Shown here in pieces: positions 11,281-22,764 of a stretch of 64,000 nt of DNA (position 1 is the stretch's first letter; each line of letters starts with the position of its first letter). A program made the position numbers and the translations under genes. A model generated the notes under the pieces. That model saw nothing but the letters and a program-made list of their open reading frames with translations. It made no database searches and was not told the DNA's origin. Where the stretch lies: NCBI RefSeq assembly GCF_036370855.1, contig NC_088132.1, forward strand, positions 61,542,841 through 61,606,840, read 5' to 3'. Source of the stretch: Dromaius novaehollandiae (lineage: Eukaryota > Chordata > Aves > Casuariiformes > Dromaiidae).

Positions 11281-14200
11281 GTAATACAGCCCCCAGATTG
11301 CCTTACCTGGTTCATGAGAACAGAGGACTGGGGCTCTGTAACGGGCTCCCTGATTTGTGAATACAGTTCAAACCAGGTTATTCTCCCCCTTTGAATCCCA
11401 TACTGGCTCCTTTGTTATTACGACATCATATTTAACCTTTTTTTCCTTACATGACTGATTCAAAATAAATTATTTTTTTTGAGGATGCTCCTTACTTCCC
11501 CTTCTTGTCATATTATTTAATTTTTACACTGACTTTCTTCTGTCAGAATAATAGATGATGATATTCACCTTGTACAATATATGGATGAGTTTTAGTTTGT
11601 GAATCGTCAGGAATTTTTAATCCTTGAAAAGCTCCTGAGCACTCCACGTTCATGTGCATCCTGCATGTTAGATTTAGTGTGTATGTACTACTCTGCAGCA
11701 GTCACACGTACCAACCACATGGTGTGGTAACAGTATTTCTGGAGGAGAAATAGGTAGATAGGAGATATATGACCACTGTTAAGATCTTCTTTCAGCCTGG
11801 GGATTTGGGGGCCCATGTCTTAAGACAGTGCGGTAGGTAATAAGAACATAAGAAATCTCTCTAGCATGAAGCAATAGCTGTGCTAACTTTTAGCCTCAGC
11901 TCATCTGGATGAGAATGAAAGAAAAGATCGGGTAATGAAGAATAGTTCATCCTATAGAAACTTCTCAAACACCCAGTTATTCCTCATTCATATTCTCTGT
12001 AAGCTGGTGACCTGCTGCCTGCATTTCACTGTACAGTCTGTAAATGCTGTTCCTTGGATTCTGACATCGTTTCAACAAGTTAAAGAATGGTGCCTCACTC
12101 CAACTACAGTGCTGAGTTCTAGGTACGTAAAAGACAATTATAGGAAACTGTGCAGTTTGAATTATCTATCAGAATTCTAGATTATAGTTAAAAACATTGT
12201 TTTAAAATGTTTATGAAATATACCACAGTCATTCTACAATCAGATCAACATTTAAGTTGTTTAAATGACTAGTAGTTAATAATTTTTATTCTATTATTTT
12301 ATAATATATATCTATATTACTTTAACATTTTTTGAATTTGTTGCAAGCCTTTGAAGAAAGCACAGATAAAAGAACATCAGTAATTGCAGTGCCTGCTACA
12401 GAAGGAAGGATTTGTCACATTTCCCAGAAAATGAGGGAACACTTGTGACAACTTAGAATGGCCAGAGAGGAGGGTTTGCACATGCTCACCATGGTTCTCA
12501 GCAAAGACTGCGACAATTCTGACTGATTGAATGCGATGAACAATGTCAAGGCCAATACAGTATCTAAAAACTGCATCTCCTTTAACATGGTAATAGCAAA
12601 CACCAATTTCTTATTAAGAGTTCAGCAAAATCATGTTCATGTTATTTTGCTTTTTATTTCCATTAGCGTTAAAAAGTTTCACTGGTATAAACATTTATTT
12701 GAAATAAATACTGAACATTTTGTTAAAATTCATCAAATATCTCTGACAAGGTAAATCTATTTTCTTATTCTTTAAAAAGTAACTTCAGAGACAAATGTTC
12801 ATATATTTAATAATTCCTTTGATGGCTTTGCTAAACTAATCTTTTTCATATTCTTGCTGAGTTGTATTATAGCAATGATTCTAATTAATTTTGAAAGTCA
12901 CTGTGCAAAAGTGGTAGTTTGTATTAAAAAAAAAAAACTGTTGGCTTACCAATATCTAAGTAACTAGTACAATCATAACAATGCTTATATAGGTTTAACC
13001 TTATTTATATAGATGTTTGTACAACTGGTATAAATAGCCATTAAATTAGACTGTCATAGAAGGGAAAAGCATTTCATCAAATATTTTTCCTTATGACTCT
13101 CTATTTAGTGGGAAAGAGAAGTATCTCCAGAGTTTTAATCAGGGATTTTGCTTTGATATGCTATGGTTTTAATGTGTTTGTACTATATTTCTACTTTCTC
13201 CCTATATAGTAACAGTGCTCTGGTCACTAAACTGTTATGTAGAATAAGATTATTGTGATCAGTGATAAATATATTTATTATTATATATAATAGATGCTGT
13301 TAGTTTATGGGGAGTGAGGTTCCTCAGGTAGAAGATACAGGCCTACTTCATTCTGTGTTGGTCACTTCCTGGGAATAAAGGAGAAATGCCTGGAGAGCTG
13401 CAGCCACTGAATTTGCACTTGTCTGTAGCAGTCACCTAGAGCCTGTTGTTCAGGCAGAGCACGGCCAGTTTGCAGTGTCATCTGACCATGCTCCCTGCCA
13501 TGCTGGCTCTATTCCACGTAAGGATTTCTGCATTAAAAGGGGAGCAGATTGCAGCAATATCAGGTGCAGAATGATGCAGTGGTACAGTAAAAGGGCTAGT
13601 GAGAGACCAGATTTGTCCCTAACAGCAGGTAAAAACAAGAAGAAAGAAACAGATTTTTGAGTTTAAGGGGAGTTTTACTCATCTAAGAATACTATTTCTG
13701 TTTTTACCTAGTATTTCTAAACCCCGCATTCTGAACATGATGATTTAACTCTACTACCATTAGTTCCTTGCAGAACTGGAATTGGACATTTCAGATAAAG
13801 TGATTCATAATTTAGATGAACATGTCAATAATCCAGTTAAGGTATAACAGCATAACCATGGTATAAAGAATAAGAGCAAGTGAGCTAAAGAGAGAAAAAT
13901 GTTAATCCATGAAAATACAATCAAATGAAATAGGCCAGAGGCCAATAGGAATTCTTTCCATATGTTTGCTTCAAAATGTTTGAATTTGAGGGCCTCTATA
14001 TGATGAACGTGATCTTAAGTAATAAACAAAAGGCAGAACTTTGAAAAGGATGGTGGGAATGGAAATGGGCCATAGGTTTTATTTAGAATCGGTTCACTAA
14101 GTGTGTAAAGTGAAATGTTAATTCAAATAATCCACTATGAGAATTTACAGAAAAATATTCTTACAAAATAATATAGGAACAGATGAATACTATACTTGTG

Positions 14201-14933
14201 TATTATCTAACACCCATTAGAGGAAAGCCTTAAATAAGAGTTACATTGAATTTATCTCTAAGCTGTGAGCGAGTCTGAAGAAAGTTTTGGACTATCTGAT
14301 CATACCTCTGCATCACTGTAAGCCAGTAACAAGGTAAAGCAAGCTTTTCTAGAGAATTTTCAAAACTATTTAATTTCTGTTCATCACTGTAGTGTCCAGT
14401 GCATCACAACAAGAATGTGAGTACTGTAACAGAGACTTATACCACAGGAGAACGGCTGGGGCATTAGCAAAGCGAGTAAGGCAGTCTTTCTACCACTTGA
14501 TGTGTGTGAACAGCATGTCTTCTTCATTGGGCACTGCAGATGAGTCACATGGGAGAAGGCCTGTTTGGAAGGTTTCTGAATATGAGCAATGAGTTAAGAG
14601 CCTATACCCTCTTTGTAAATCTAGCTCCAAAAGCGCCGAGTTTATTGTCAAGTTCAGTTCATCTCAGTTTCACATTTTTGTGCGTAGCATTTATCAGGCT
14701 TTAACCAAAGAGTTGAATGTATGAAATATTAAAAAAAAAAAACAGACAAAACAACACTAGAGCACAGTGCAAGATTTATCAATCATCAGAAACCACAACA
14801 ATGTGGGAAAACTAACAATGGTAACAAAATTTTAATAGAAAACTGTTCTGGAACAGAATCATAATGTCAAATTCAAAACCTCATTTTTCATTTAGAGAAG
14901 CTCTGAGGTGCTTGAGAGAGAAATCAAGTAGGC

Positions 14934-14960
14934 AAAAAAAAAAAAAAAAAAAAAAAAAAA
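14934..14960 (+). repeat. Poly-A run of 27
   Basis: Twenty-seven A in a row. It could be the tail of a retroposed copy, but the upstream sequence (14390-14930) has no AATAAA nearby, matches no gene I know and shows no clear target-site duplication, so a simple repeat is equally likely. Confidence 0.9.
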
Positions 14961-15248
14961 GACATGCAAGTTAGACATCATGACATAGTGCAGGCAGAAC
15001 TGCTCTGAGGACCCGGTGGATAAAAATGACAGTACATTAATACTACAGAGTAACCTGAGGAAACCTTCATAAACTTTCAGACAGCAATTAAATCATTTAA
15101 GGCAATTATTCTTTTCTTCATGAGATGATTTTCTGCTACCATTGCTGAAAGCCATCTGTTTTATTCAACTTCTTATTTGTGGCTGTTGTGGCAGCAATTG
15201 CTGCTTTTCATCAGCCTGAGATTCATGTTGGCAAGTTTAGGAAACCAA

Positions 15249-15358
15249 GGCCAGATTCAGCAAAACACTTCAGCTTCTGCTTAGCTGTAAGCATATCTTT
15301 ATATTTGCTAATTTTGGTGAGACTTGTGGACAGCTTTAACATTCATTGCTGAATCCGA
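15249..15358. repeat. Small inverted-repeat element (GGCCAGATTCAGCAAA ... TGCTGAATCC)
   Basis: The left end GGCCAGATTCAGCAAA and the right end TTGCTGAATCCG are inverted copies over about ten bases. The inside carries CACTTCAGC and GCTTAGCTGTAAGCA. This fits a common reptile/bird dispersed element with consensus CCAGATTCAGCAAAGCACTT and AAGCACATGCTTAA. It is about 110 bp, with no coding capacity. Confidence 0.5.
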
Positions 15359-16324
15359 ACTTCATCTTTACCTGTTTGGAAGACGCTTTTCTAGAACTTG
15401 ACATTTTACTAATCTAGTCCTTGCTTTTAAGTGTACTGTAATTCCTGTTACTGTATGGTGGTTGGAGTCACTGCTTTACCTTTCAAGAAAAAAATATAAA
15501 GGAATCACAGTTGCTATTGTATTTAAAGATTTAACTATAATTCCATTCATTATGTTTGAAATAAATTTATTTGCCTGCTTTTGAGATCTATCCAGTATAC
15601 AATGTCTAGAGTGACTCATTTCAAAAAATGTTTTGTGTTCATTGTGTATTACAAAGTGCACTGTTTTATTCTTACAGTGTTTTTCAAAGAAACAGCTCAA
15701 CAGTCTTTACGAGCATCCTGTTTTACAGACAGAAATATTGGTGCAAAAAAGAGTTGCATGACTTGCTATATCCCACCGTAGATCACTGGTGATGCTGACA
15801 ATGGAGGTTTCTTCACTCTTAGGTTTGTGTAATTACTACTTGATTACTTTACTTATACTTGATAAAAAGCTGAGACGTGCAGTAAAACTCATCTTTCTAG
15901 TGAGCAAGAAAACAAAATTTTTTGATAAATCACACTGTAATTTATATTGTGTTGCCTGAAGCAACTTGCTGTGTGCACTATTTAAAGGCTTAGACGTTTT
16001 CTTTGCCTACTGAGGATACTTGGCTAAGCAATATGTGGGGGAATGCTGCTAATGGAAATCTTCCAGAAATCTCCTCCTTACCAGTGGGTCATAGGCAAAA
16101 TCCTGAAGAACCTTATAATTTTAAACTTCCTATAAAGCAGTACATGCTAAACCAGCTTTTTTTTTTAATTGAGTCAATAAAGAATAGAGTTAATAACTAC
16201 ACAAACCATGCATGTGTAATTGGCTGTCCAGTGATTTTAATGATAATTTAATGATAATTTAGTTACTGTTGCCAAAATATTTTTTAAACTGGTGGATTAA
16301 CAGTGTAATATTTGAATTTAGATA

Positions 16325-16560
16325 CCATCTTGTGCTTGTAAAAGTGCCTTTCATTTGAGGAGCTCGAAGTGCTTTGTGCATTTACTGAACATGGGGAAAG
16401 GGAAGTTTTGAAGCATTAGAACTTGCTTTTAGAGATTCAGAACAATGGGAATTTAAACCTGTAAATCACTGTGAAAATAGTGAGTTTGAGGAATAACAAA
16501 TTAGGGAAGAGAAGAACTCGGATATTGTGGTTTATGCTATTGTTATCATTATCCTGTATT
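16325..16560 (+). repeat. Ancient SINE remnant, MIR/CORE-like
   Basis: The segments CCATCTTGTGCTTGTAAAAG, CCTTTCATTTGAGGAGCTCG and AAGTGCTTTGTGCATTTACT correspond to the widespread amniote element that reads CTTTCATCTGAGGATCTCAAAGCGCTTTACAAA. The part after it (TTGTTATCATTATCCTG) fits its ATTATTATCCCC segment. It is strongly diverged and its ends are approximate. Confidence 0.5.
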
Positions 16561-16870
16561 CCAATCTTAAATAAATCTGCCAGTATAGCTTGGTAATTTA
16601 ATGGCATTATAATTTATTTTTTGTAGTTTAGAATCTAAATCACTGTCTAGATGACAAATAAAAATGAGTTTGGGAGTCTTGTTTTAATTCCTATTTGAGT
16701 ATAATACAAAACTACCAGACCATTTTGTAGGTTGTGCAATTGTTCATAAAAAATGCACTGTGTGGGTAGTGTAAAAGAGTTTTCACAAGAAAAACCTGCG
16801 CTCTTTAAGACAACACAACTAATCATTAATTTCTATAGCCATTCAATTCACAAACTGTTAAAAAAAAAGA

Positions 16871-16919
16871 TCCACTTCTTTAAGAGGGGTCCACTTTAAG
16901 GGTCCACTTCTTTAAGAGG
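16871..16919 (+). repeat. 17-bp direct repeat with 15-bp spacer
   Basis: TCCACTTCTTTAAGAGG occurs at 16871-16887 and again at 16903-16919; the spacer has a shortened version (TCCACTTTAAGGG). It looks like local slippage or duplication. Confidence 0.9.
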
Positions 16920-19670
16920 AAGCCAGATAGGGCTAAAGATTGTCTGTAACATACTAGTTCCCTGCAAACATGGTCTGCTTGATAAGATGTAAAAGAAAAT
17001 TAACATATTCTTCCCAGAAAGTCTGATTCAAATTATTGTAGAACCAGTTTAACTTCTGGCAGATGAAATGCATACATTAGCTAGCTAGAGCCATCTGCAA
17101 GGCAAACACATTCTTACCTCATATGTTTCTAATTAGAACGTTTTGTCTTTCAGGCACTATCAGATGCCATGCTATGACTGGTAATGAATTCTGAAATCAA
17201 GTACATCCCAAAGGATTTAAAATCTTCATGGATTAAGGAGAGCCTTTTGTGAGTTTCAGTTATTTTCACACCTTGTCTGTAAGTCTAAACAGTATTTCTT
17301 GGATAGCAACTTAATTATATGAAGAGCTGATATCCCCAAGAGAGGGATTTTTGGGGCAGACTGGGATTACATACAATTTTTTAAAGTATTATTTTTCACT
17401 TGTTCATTGAGTAGGACAATCATGTAGATTTTTATGTCAATACCCAACATCATTTATTTTGGAGAGCTAATACAGTGTGGCTACGTGCAGATTTCCCTTC
17501 TGCTCAATCTGAATTCCATTCTCTCGCTGAGAAATAGTGGAGTACAGTACAAGATTAGCATTTTAATACTCATTTTTTTATGACAGAGTAAAACCTATTT
17601 TATGAAATTAACTTTTAATGCTTGTATGAATATCAAATGACTTAACATGATCTTTTTATTGGTGGCATTTACTTTTTCTGCTTCACCTTCTTGTTTGAGG
17701 ATAAAAGATTACATATGCGATATATTTAAGTGATTGCTTTATTACATTTTAATGCCTTATTGGAAACACTGAAATATTTCAGCTGAAGAAAATATTTGAT
17801 GGAAAATAAAATAATTTATTATTAATTTAAAAGACATCTTGCAAAAAGTCATAATAACTGCAGTTTTCTCATCCGAAAACCAAACTGCTAACCTAAATAA
17901 TCCATCACTAATATGGCATCATATAGTGATGTATATCACTTGCATAACCTCAATCATGAGAAGCATGAAGAATGGTTTTATTTCACTTGTAAATTAGTAT
18001 TGGCATATGGAGGGCATGAGGCTGAAGGAGTCTTTCCAAATTCTATACAGAAATAGGATGGATGTTTTATAATGTGGTTGAGTGATGGCAGCACTGTTGA
18101 TGGCTCTAGAGGAATATCTAGTTAGGATATGATGTGGTACTGGATTTTAGAATATTTTTCAATCTCAAAAACTATTTGCTTAAGTACATGAAGGATACTG
18201 ACTGCTGCTGCAATATTAAAGCAAGTGCTAATAGATAAATTCAAAATTTCAAACAATCCGACCTGTTTCTTTTTTGAGTAGTAACATTTTTCAAATACCA
18301 TAAACAAGCCTGGATGAAGGACCACGCTTGTCCCCGGAGATGGGTGTGTAAAGACCTCAGGCCCCTGACAGCCCTCAGGAAAGCAGGCCGGCTGAGCAAG
18401 GGCCCCGAGGGCTTTTGGCTCTGTGGGTAAAACCAACGCATAGGTTCCCAAGCTGCTCCTCTGTTACCGTTCTCATTTCATACCGCCTTGATTGAAGCTG
18501 AGGGAATATTCAGTTGTCTTCTGGACAGTGGTCTGTAAAGTAGCTTCGTGGTGTTAATGCTGACCCTCCTTTTCCTTAGCCAGGCTGAACAGAACTCAGC
18601 ACCTGCCCCTGCCCCCAGTGCGGCTGCCCAGTACCTGCCCTGCAGCGGCTGCTCGCCTGGCCTCGCTCACCTGCTGCCTTGCACACCTCTGTGGTTCCTT
18701 CGCTTCTGCTGCCCTGCAAGCACCGGCAAAGCTCTGGCTCCTGGAAATCTCTTTAGGGAACTTCCACACAGGGGCTCAGAAGTCACTCTGGAAAGATCTT
18801 TGGATTTTGTCTGGATATATGTTTTCCTTCTGTTCACATTTGCTTTCGTGGGTAGGTACGTTGGCTGTGAAGGAATCCATTTCCTTCGTTCCTCTGTTTC
18901 GTAACAACCGTTCCCTGTGCAGCTATCATTCAGGATTTTTTTTCTTTTAAAAGTGTGGGAGGGAAGCAAGATGACTGGACCTTTGGCAGGTAGAATAGCT
19001 GTGAATATATCCACTACTAGGCATGAAACTCACACACTTCCAAATGTGCACAAAGTGCCTTTCCCTGTCAGAGGCAAACCTCTCGGTCTCTTCCTGGGTT
19101 TGTGCTGCCTTCAGCGTTTCATCTGTCTGGACTAACAGCATCAGCACCGAGTACTCTCCATTCATAGAATATGTTAAGTGCCCTACTTTGCCCCAAGATG
19201 GTTTACAACAAAAGCTGACTGTTCCCTGGAAACTACTGAAACAAATAAAAGATTGCTAGTATGAAAAGCGGTAACCATAGTAATAAAAAATTCAGCAAAT
19301 CCCAGTTGCACCCCAAACAACAGAATAACAAACATTAAGTTGATTGAAAAAAATATTAAAATTTAATTCCACCATGAAAATTCTATTGAAATGGCTGCAA
19401 AATATTACAAACAACCCAAATTTTACTGGAAACATTTTAGTACCACTGTAGATAAGAAAGACAAGATTGCAGAGCAGGATTAACTTCTTAACCAGAAAAC
19501 TGTTTACAAAGGACCTACTCTTGCTCCCACAGATATCAACAGCATTTCGTTGGCAGAATTCAAAGAAAATCAAATTTGAGCCTTCAAATTCTTACTGTAT
19601 TTTTACAAAAGTATTTATTTGGAAAGAGCAATAAAGGAAAAAAGTAGAATCTCTCTACACTTTCTATTTT

Positions 19671-19705
19671 TTTTTCTTAAGGAGGATCTCTCTCCTTAAG
19701 AAAAA
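19671..19705. other. Perfect 14-bp stem hairpin
   Basis: TTTTTCTTAAGGAG at 19671-19684 is the exact reverse complement of CTCCTTAAGAAAAA at 19692-19705, with a 7-base loop. It is an isolated structure in AT-rich DNA. Confidence 0.8.
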
Positions 19706-20894
19706 TGTTGCAACTGTCTTATTTGTGTGCCTTTGCAATCTTTTTAAACTAATTGCCCCTTGGAATTAATAATAACCAATATAAAGTAAAACAGTATAGC
19801 CCAAGAAACAGTTTACTGTTTATGTCTCAGAGAAAGATACAGCTGTGCAGTTAGAAATGCCATACAAAATTGTTATCCAGACTAAATTTAGGAAAATGTA
19901 GCCATCCTCAGTTATCAATTTTTACTGTAAATGTACAAAAGGGGCCAATATTACATTGGATTTTTGACTCTCCTTCTTGTCTTTTTCAGAATAAATCCAT
20001 GGTAACATGCTATTAAAAATGATATAAGTAATTCTATTCATATACAATTAGTGATATCTATATTATGTTTCTTATGTGTCAATATATTTTGGAATATTAA
20101 CTTAAGGATATTACTTTATCAGATATCCTAAATTAAATTATTTTAAATTATTATCAGAGTTTCAGACTATCAGTATGTCAGTTAAGTTAAAGTAATTTTT
20201 TAAAATACATCTTATTTTAATATTTTTATAAGATCAAAAGATAGAAGCAATTTGGCTGAACAGGTGAATCAGTCCCTCTCTTTGCTGAGATAGGAACAGT
20301 AAGCTAATAAGACTAAAGAGAGACAAACAAAAAAATGCAGCTAGAATCCCAGTCCTGGCATAGATGAGAAAAATGTTTAAAATTTTTGATAATTTTTGAG
20401 CGTATGGACCTACACATCTGGATGTAGCAAAACATGAAACTATGACAATAAAAAACTAGCTTTTTAAAGACTTGTTTATATCAATATAAGAGGAAATCTG
20501 CCATAAGCTTTATTACACCCTTAAACTTATAAAATATCATGCCTAATGCCACCAGTAACACAGCCAATCTCTTATATGTGAAGTAACTGGATATACTGTA
20601 ATTACATAAAAATCATTTCTCTCATGACCATGACTACACCGTGATGGTGAATTTAAATTACTACATTTCCTTTAAGTTTGTGTACATTAAAGAAATGATG
20701 GTGAAAAGCATTTATTTCAATTAGCATAGCTAGACTGGTAATTTTTAATTCTGCACATATATTCTCAAACAGATACAGCAATTATTTTTTGCAGCCTGTA
20801 AGGAAAACTAAGTAGTGGATTTACTGCTGTTTTTCAGATTAAATAAAAGTCTCTGGTCCTGATCACTTCATAGCCTATAAGAGACTGAGCTTGC

Positions 20895-20952
20895 TGGCCC
20901 TGCTTCAACAAAGAAGCATAAGCACATGCTTAATGTTAAGCACACCGATAAA
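20895..20952. repeat. Second copy of the TTCAGCAAAGCACTTAAGC element, partial
   Basis: TGCTTCAACAAAGAAGCATA, then AGCACATGCTTAATGTTAAGCACA, contains the palindromic core GCTTAA-TG-TTAAGC and the same lead-in as the element at 15249. The partner end is not clear. Confidence 0.45.
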
Positions 20953-21721
20953 ACCTCTGATTTCATTCCATTCCATCACATTTGGCAGATGGCAGCTTCC
21001 ATAACACATTTCTCTTTGTTCTCTGCTTGAACAGGGGAGTACACCACCTACTGAAAAACCACAGGTCTCCCACACAAATCCTAACACCAGAGGAACTACA
21101 TACATATATGCACATGCTTTTCAAGATTAAACTGCATTGCTCTGTGTAGAATTATGCCCCTTCCTTGTACTTTCCTGAAAAGTAAGCTCTTTAACTATGT
21201 TGTACCAGTCTTTGGCACTTGATTTCTGCAAGTTTCTGATATCCCTCCTGTCATTTAAAGAAGTTCTTTCACTTTCATTTGAAAAATACTGTGTAAAGCA
21301 GCAAGTATGGACCAAATGCTGAACCGGCTGCAGTTTGGTACTGTAACTCTGTGATCTTTACATACACAAACTATAAAGTGCTTTAGAATCTGTTTACATG
21401 AAAGGTGCAAATAAACAGTGTCCTCTTACATGGTTTCCTTGGAGACACATAGTACTGGTGAGCCCACACTCAGGGGTATCCTCAAATTGTTACAGTAATG
21501 GAAAAAACATATGAATTCCACACAGCCATGCATAGGCTGAATTAAAACCGAAGAACACTTCTTTCTCCTGTATTTACTGGGGTTAGTGTCTCATGGCATC
21601 ACAGCCAGCAGGCCTGCTGCTTGCCCTCCTTTAGTTCTGTGTCTTCCTAGATCCATATGCAGTCATCTGGATAGGTAAAAAAGGTATAGTGCTACTCTGG
21701 AAATCTGTGCTAAAAGGGTCC

Positions 21722-21727
21722 CTTTAA
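21722..21727 (-). other. Possible RNF180 polyadenylation signal (ATTAAA variant)
   Basis: Within about 1 kb below the stop codon I see no canonical AATAAA on the minus strand. The variant ATTAAA occurs here, about 750 bases after the stop. Such hexamers are common by chance in AT-rich DNA; a canonical AATAAA occurs only at about 20.5 kb. The 3' UTR end is therefore not determined. Confidence 0.15.
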
Positions 21728-22029
21728 TGTGCAGAACTTGGAGTTGTTAGTTGATTCATTCTGATTGCCATTTGCTGAAAAGGTGAACTGTTAGCAAACT
21801 GTGCGGGATCATTTCTCTTCTTGGTTAGCAGGCTCAGAGTATCAGGCACTGAGTAGAGCACATCCCCACAGCAGAATGCTGACAGGTCTATCAATTGTCA
21901 AAATTTCCCCAAATTTGGATTATGTGATTGAAAGAGCTCTGATAAATGTCTATATAATGCACAGTGCAGCACTTCAGTGCTTGTAGTCTACTGTCCCCAA
22001 AAGATCCGACTATAAATGGGGAGCATCGT

Positions 22030-22140
22030 CGTTTTTTTATATATGAGGAATTGAATCACCCATAAGTGAGATGACTTGGCTTAAGGTTGCAAAGTGTGCC
22101 AATAGTCAACCCCCCAAATGACCCTATGGATCATGTTCTG
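22030..22140 (+). repeat. Ancient SINE remnant, MIR/CORE-like 3' part
   Basis: The string TATGAGGAATTGAATCACCC, followed by AAGTGAGATGACTTGGCTTAAGGTTGCAAAG, resembles the MIR-like element part GATGGGGAAACTGAGGCAC, then AAGTGACTTGCCCAAGGTCAC. It lies about 340 bases downstream of the RNF180 stop and may therefore be part of the 3' UTR. Confidence 0.5.
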
Positions 22141-22216
22141 TTGTAATGGACAGAACTTCCCTAAGAACAAACAGTACTGTATATTTCTACAGAGTAATTA
22201 TTTTATACATTAGAGG

Positions 22217-22295
22217 TAAAGTCCTGCTCCCATCTGAATCACGGCAAAACTCCCACTGAGTTAAGTATGATCTGGATCTTACATTATATTTGGAA
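22217..22295 (+). repeat. Old sauropsid inverted-repeat element fragment (CCTGCTCCCAT type)
   Basis: GTCCTGCTCCCATCTGAATC followed by GGCAAAACTCCCACTGAGTT is close to the dispersed repeat that reads CCTGCTCCCATTGAAGTCAA and then GGCAAAACTCCCATTGACTT in reptile genomes. The family name is uncertain; it behaves like a non-autonomous DNA element. Confidence 0.45.
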
Positions 22296-22477
22296 CCAAA
22301 GTCAAGTACTTTGTCACATATAGCAGAACTATCAAGCAAATAGCCTTACAGCATGCTTGATGCAGTCTATTACAATTCTTAATGATAAAAAATGCAATGT
22401 CAAACATTGTGCCTCTTTAGATTGTTATTATCATGGTTCACATGACTGCTGTTTTCTTAAACTGTAATTAATACAAA

Positions 22478-22677
22478 CTAAAAAGGGAAAAAGAAATAAC
22501 AAAGAAAACAGAACACAATAAATCCTATTACCCAGTTGACAGAATAAATGTAGATTATCGCCATATCCATATCAAACCGCCATCCACGGCTATCATCCTC
22601 GAAGTCCATGTAGTCCATCCTGTGAGCAGCATGTGGGAAATGCCTCCTTGTTACAGTAGCTGAGCGTCTTTGAAAAC
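22478..22677 (-). CDS. RNF180: RNF180 terminal coding exon with C-terminal membrane anchor and stop
   Basis: The last coding exon gives 65 residues after a split glycine codon and ends in TAG at 22478-22480. The first part, with [15 protein letters not shown] and FDMDM, is acidic and aromatic. The end, from about residue 39 to 62, is a single hydrophobic segment ([20 protein letters not shown]), followed by a short aromatic end FFFPF. This architecture is that of a tail-anchored membrane protein and fits the known membrane location of RNF180, with the RING facing the cytosol. The tail is almost unchanged from the human protein as I remember it, which is stronger conservation than in the linker and suggests the tail does more than anchor. 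The exon start is ambiguous by three bases because of a tandem acceptor (see the entry at 22678-22683). The longer upstream open frame through the acceptor is intron and not translated. Confidence 0.97.
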
Positions 22678-22683
22678 CTGCTG
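22678..22683 (-). other. Tandem NAGNAG splice acceptor before the last RNF180 exon
   Basis: On the minus strand the pyrimidine tract TATCCTCTTCTGTTTTC is followed by CAGCAG and then GTTTTCAAAG. Splicing after the second CAG gives E-G-F-Q at the junction; splicing after the first adds one alanine (E-A-G-F-Q). Both keep the frame. The shorter form aligns without a gap to the human sequence as I recall it, so I used it for the exon boundary. Confidence 0.75.
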
Positions 22684-22752
22684 GAAAACAGAAGAGGATA
22701 TACAGATCCTTATAAAAGCAACTACACTGAGTACAAAATAAGAAGTTAACCT

Positions 22753-22764
22753 CCCCCCCCCCCC
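22753..22764 (+). repeat. Poly-C run of 12
   Basis: Twelve C in a row, about 75 bases into the RNF180 intron from the last exon. On the transcript strand it is a G run just upstream of the tandem acceptor's pyrimidine tract. Confidence 0.9.

Larger units (their letters stand above)
1..21721. other. Region downstream of RNF180 without an established gene
   Basis: No open frame here looks like a conserved protein and no exon of RGS7BP, the expected next gene in this direction, could be recognised. Apart from the repeats, hairpins and two candidate exons listed separately, I see only AT-rich unique sequence. A compositionally distinct GC-rich block lies at 18300-18900 (open on both strands, no recognised protein, few CpG). 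It may be an old insertion, but I cannot name it. Confidence 0.7.

Noticed and set aside
12038..12121. Plus-strand segment between an acceptor-like CACTGTACAG and TTCTAG|GTACGT
   Set aside because: It brings an immediate stop in the phase required after the candidate exon at 11230 and has no independent support.
1..22477. Search for RGS7BP exons, the expected next gene
   Set aside because: No segment with recognisable similarity was found; the gene probably starts beyond the left edge.
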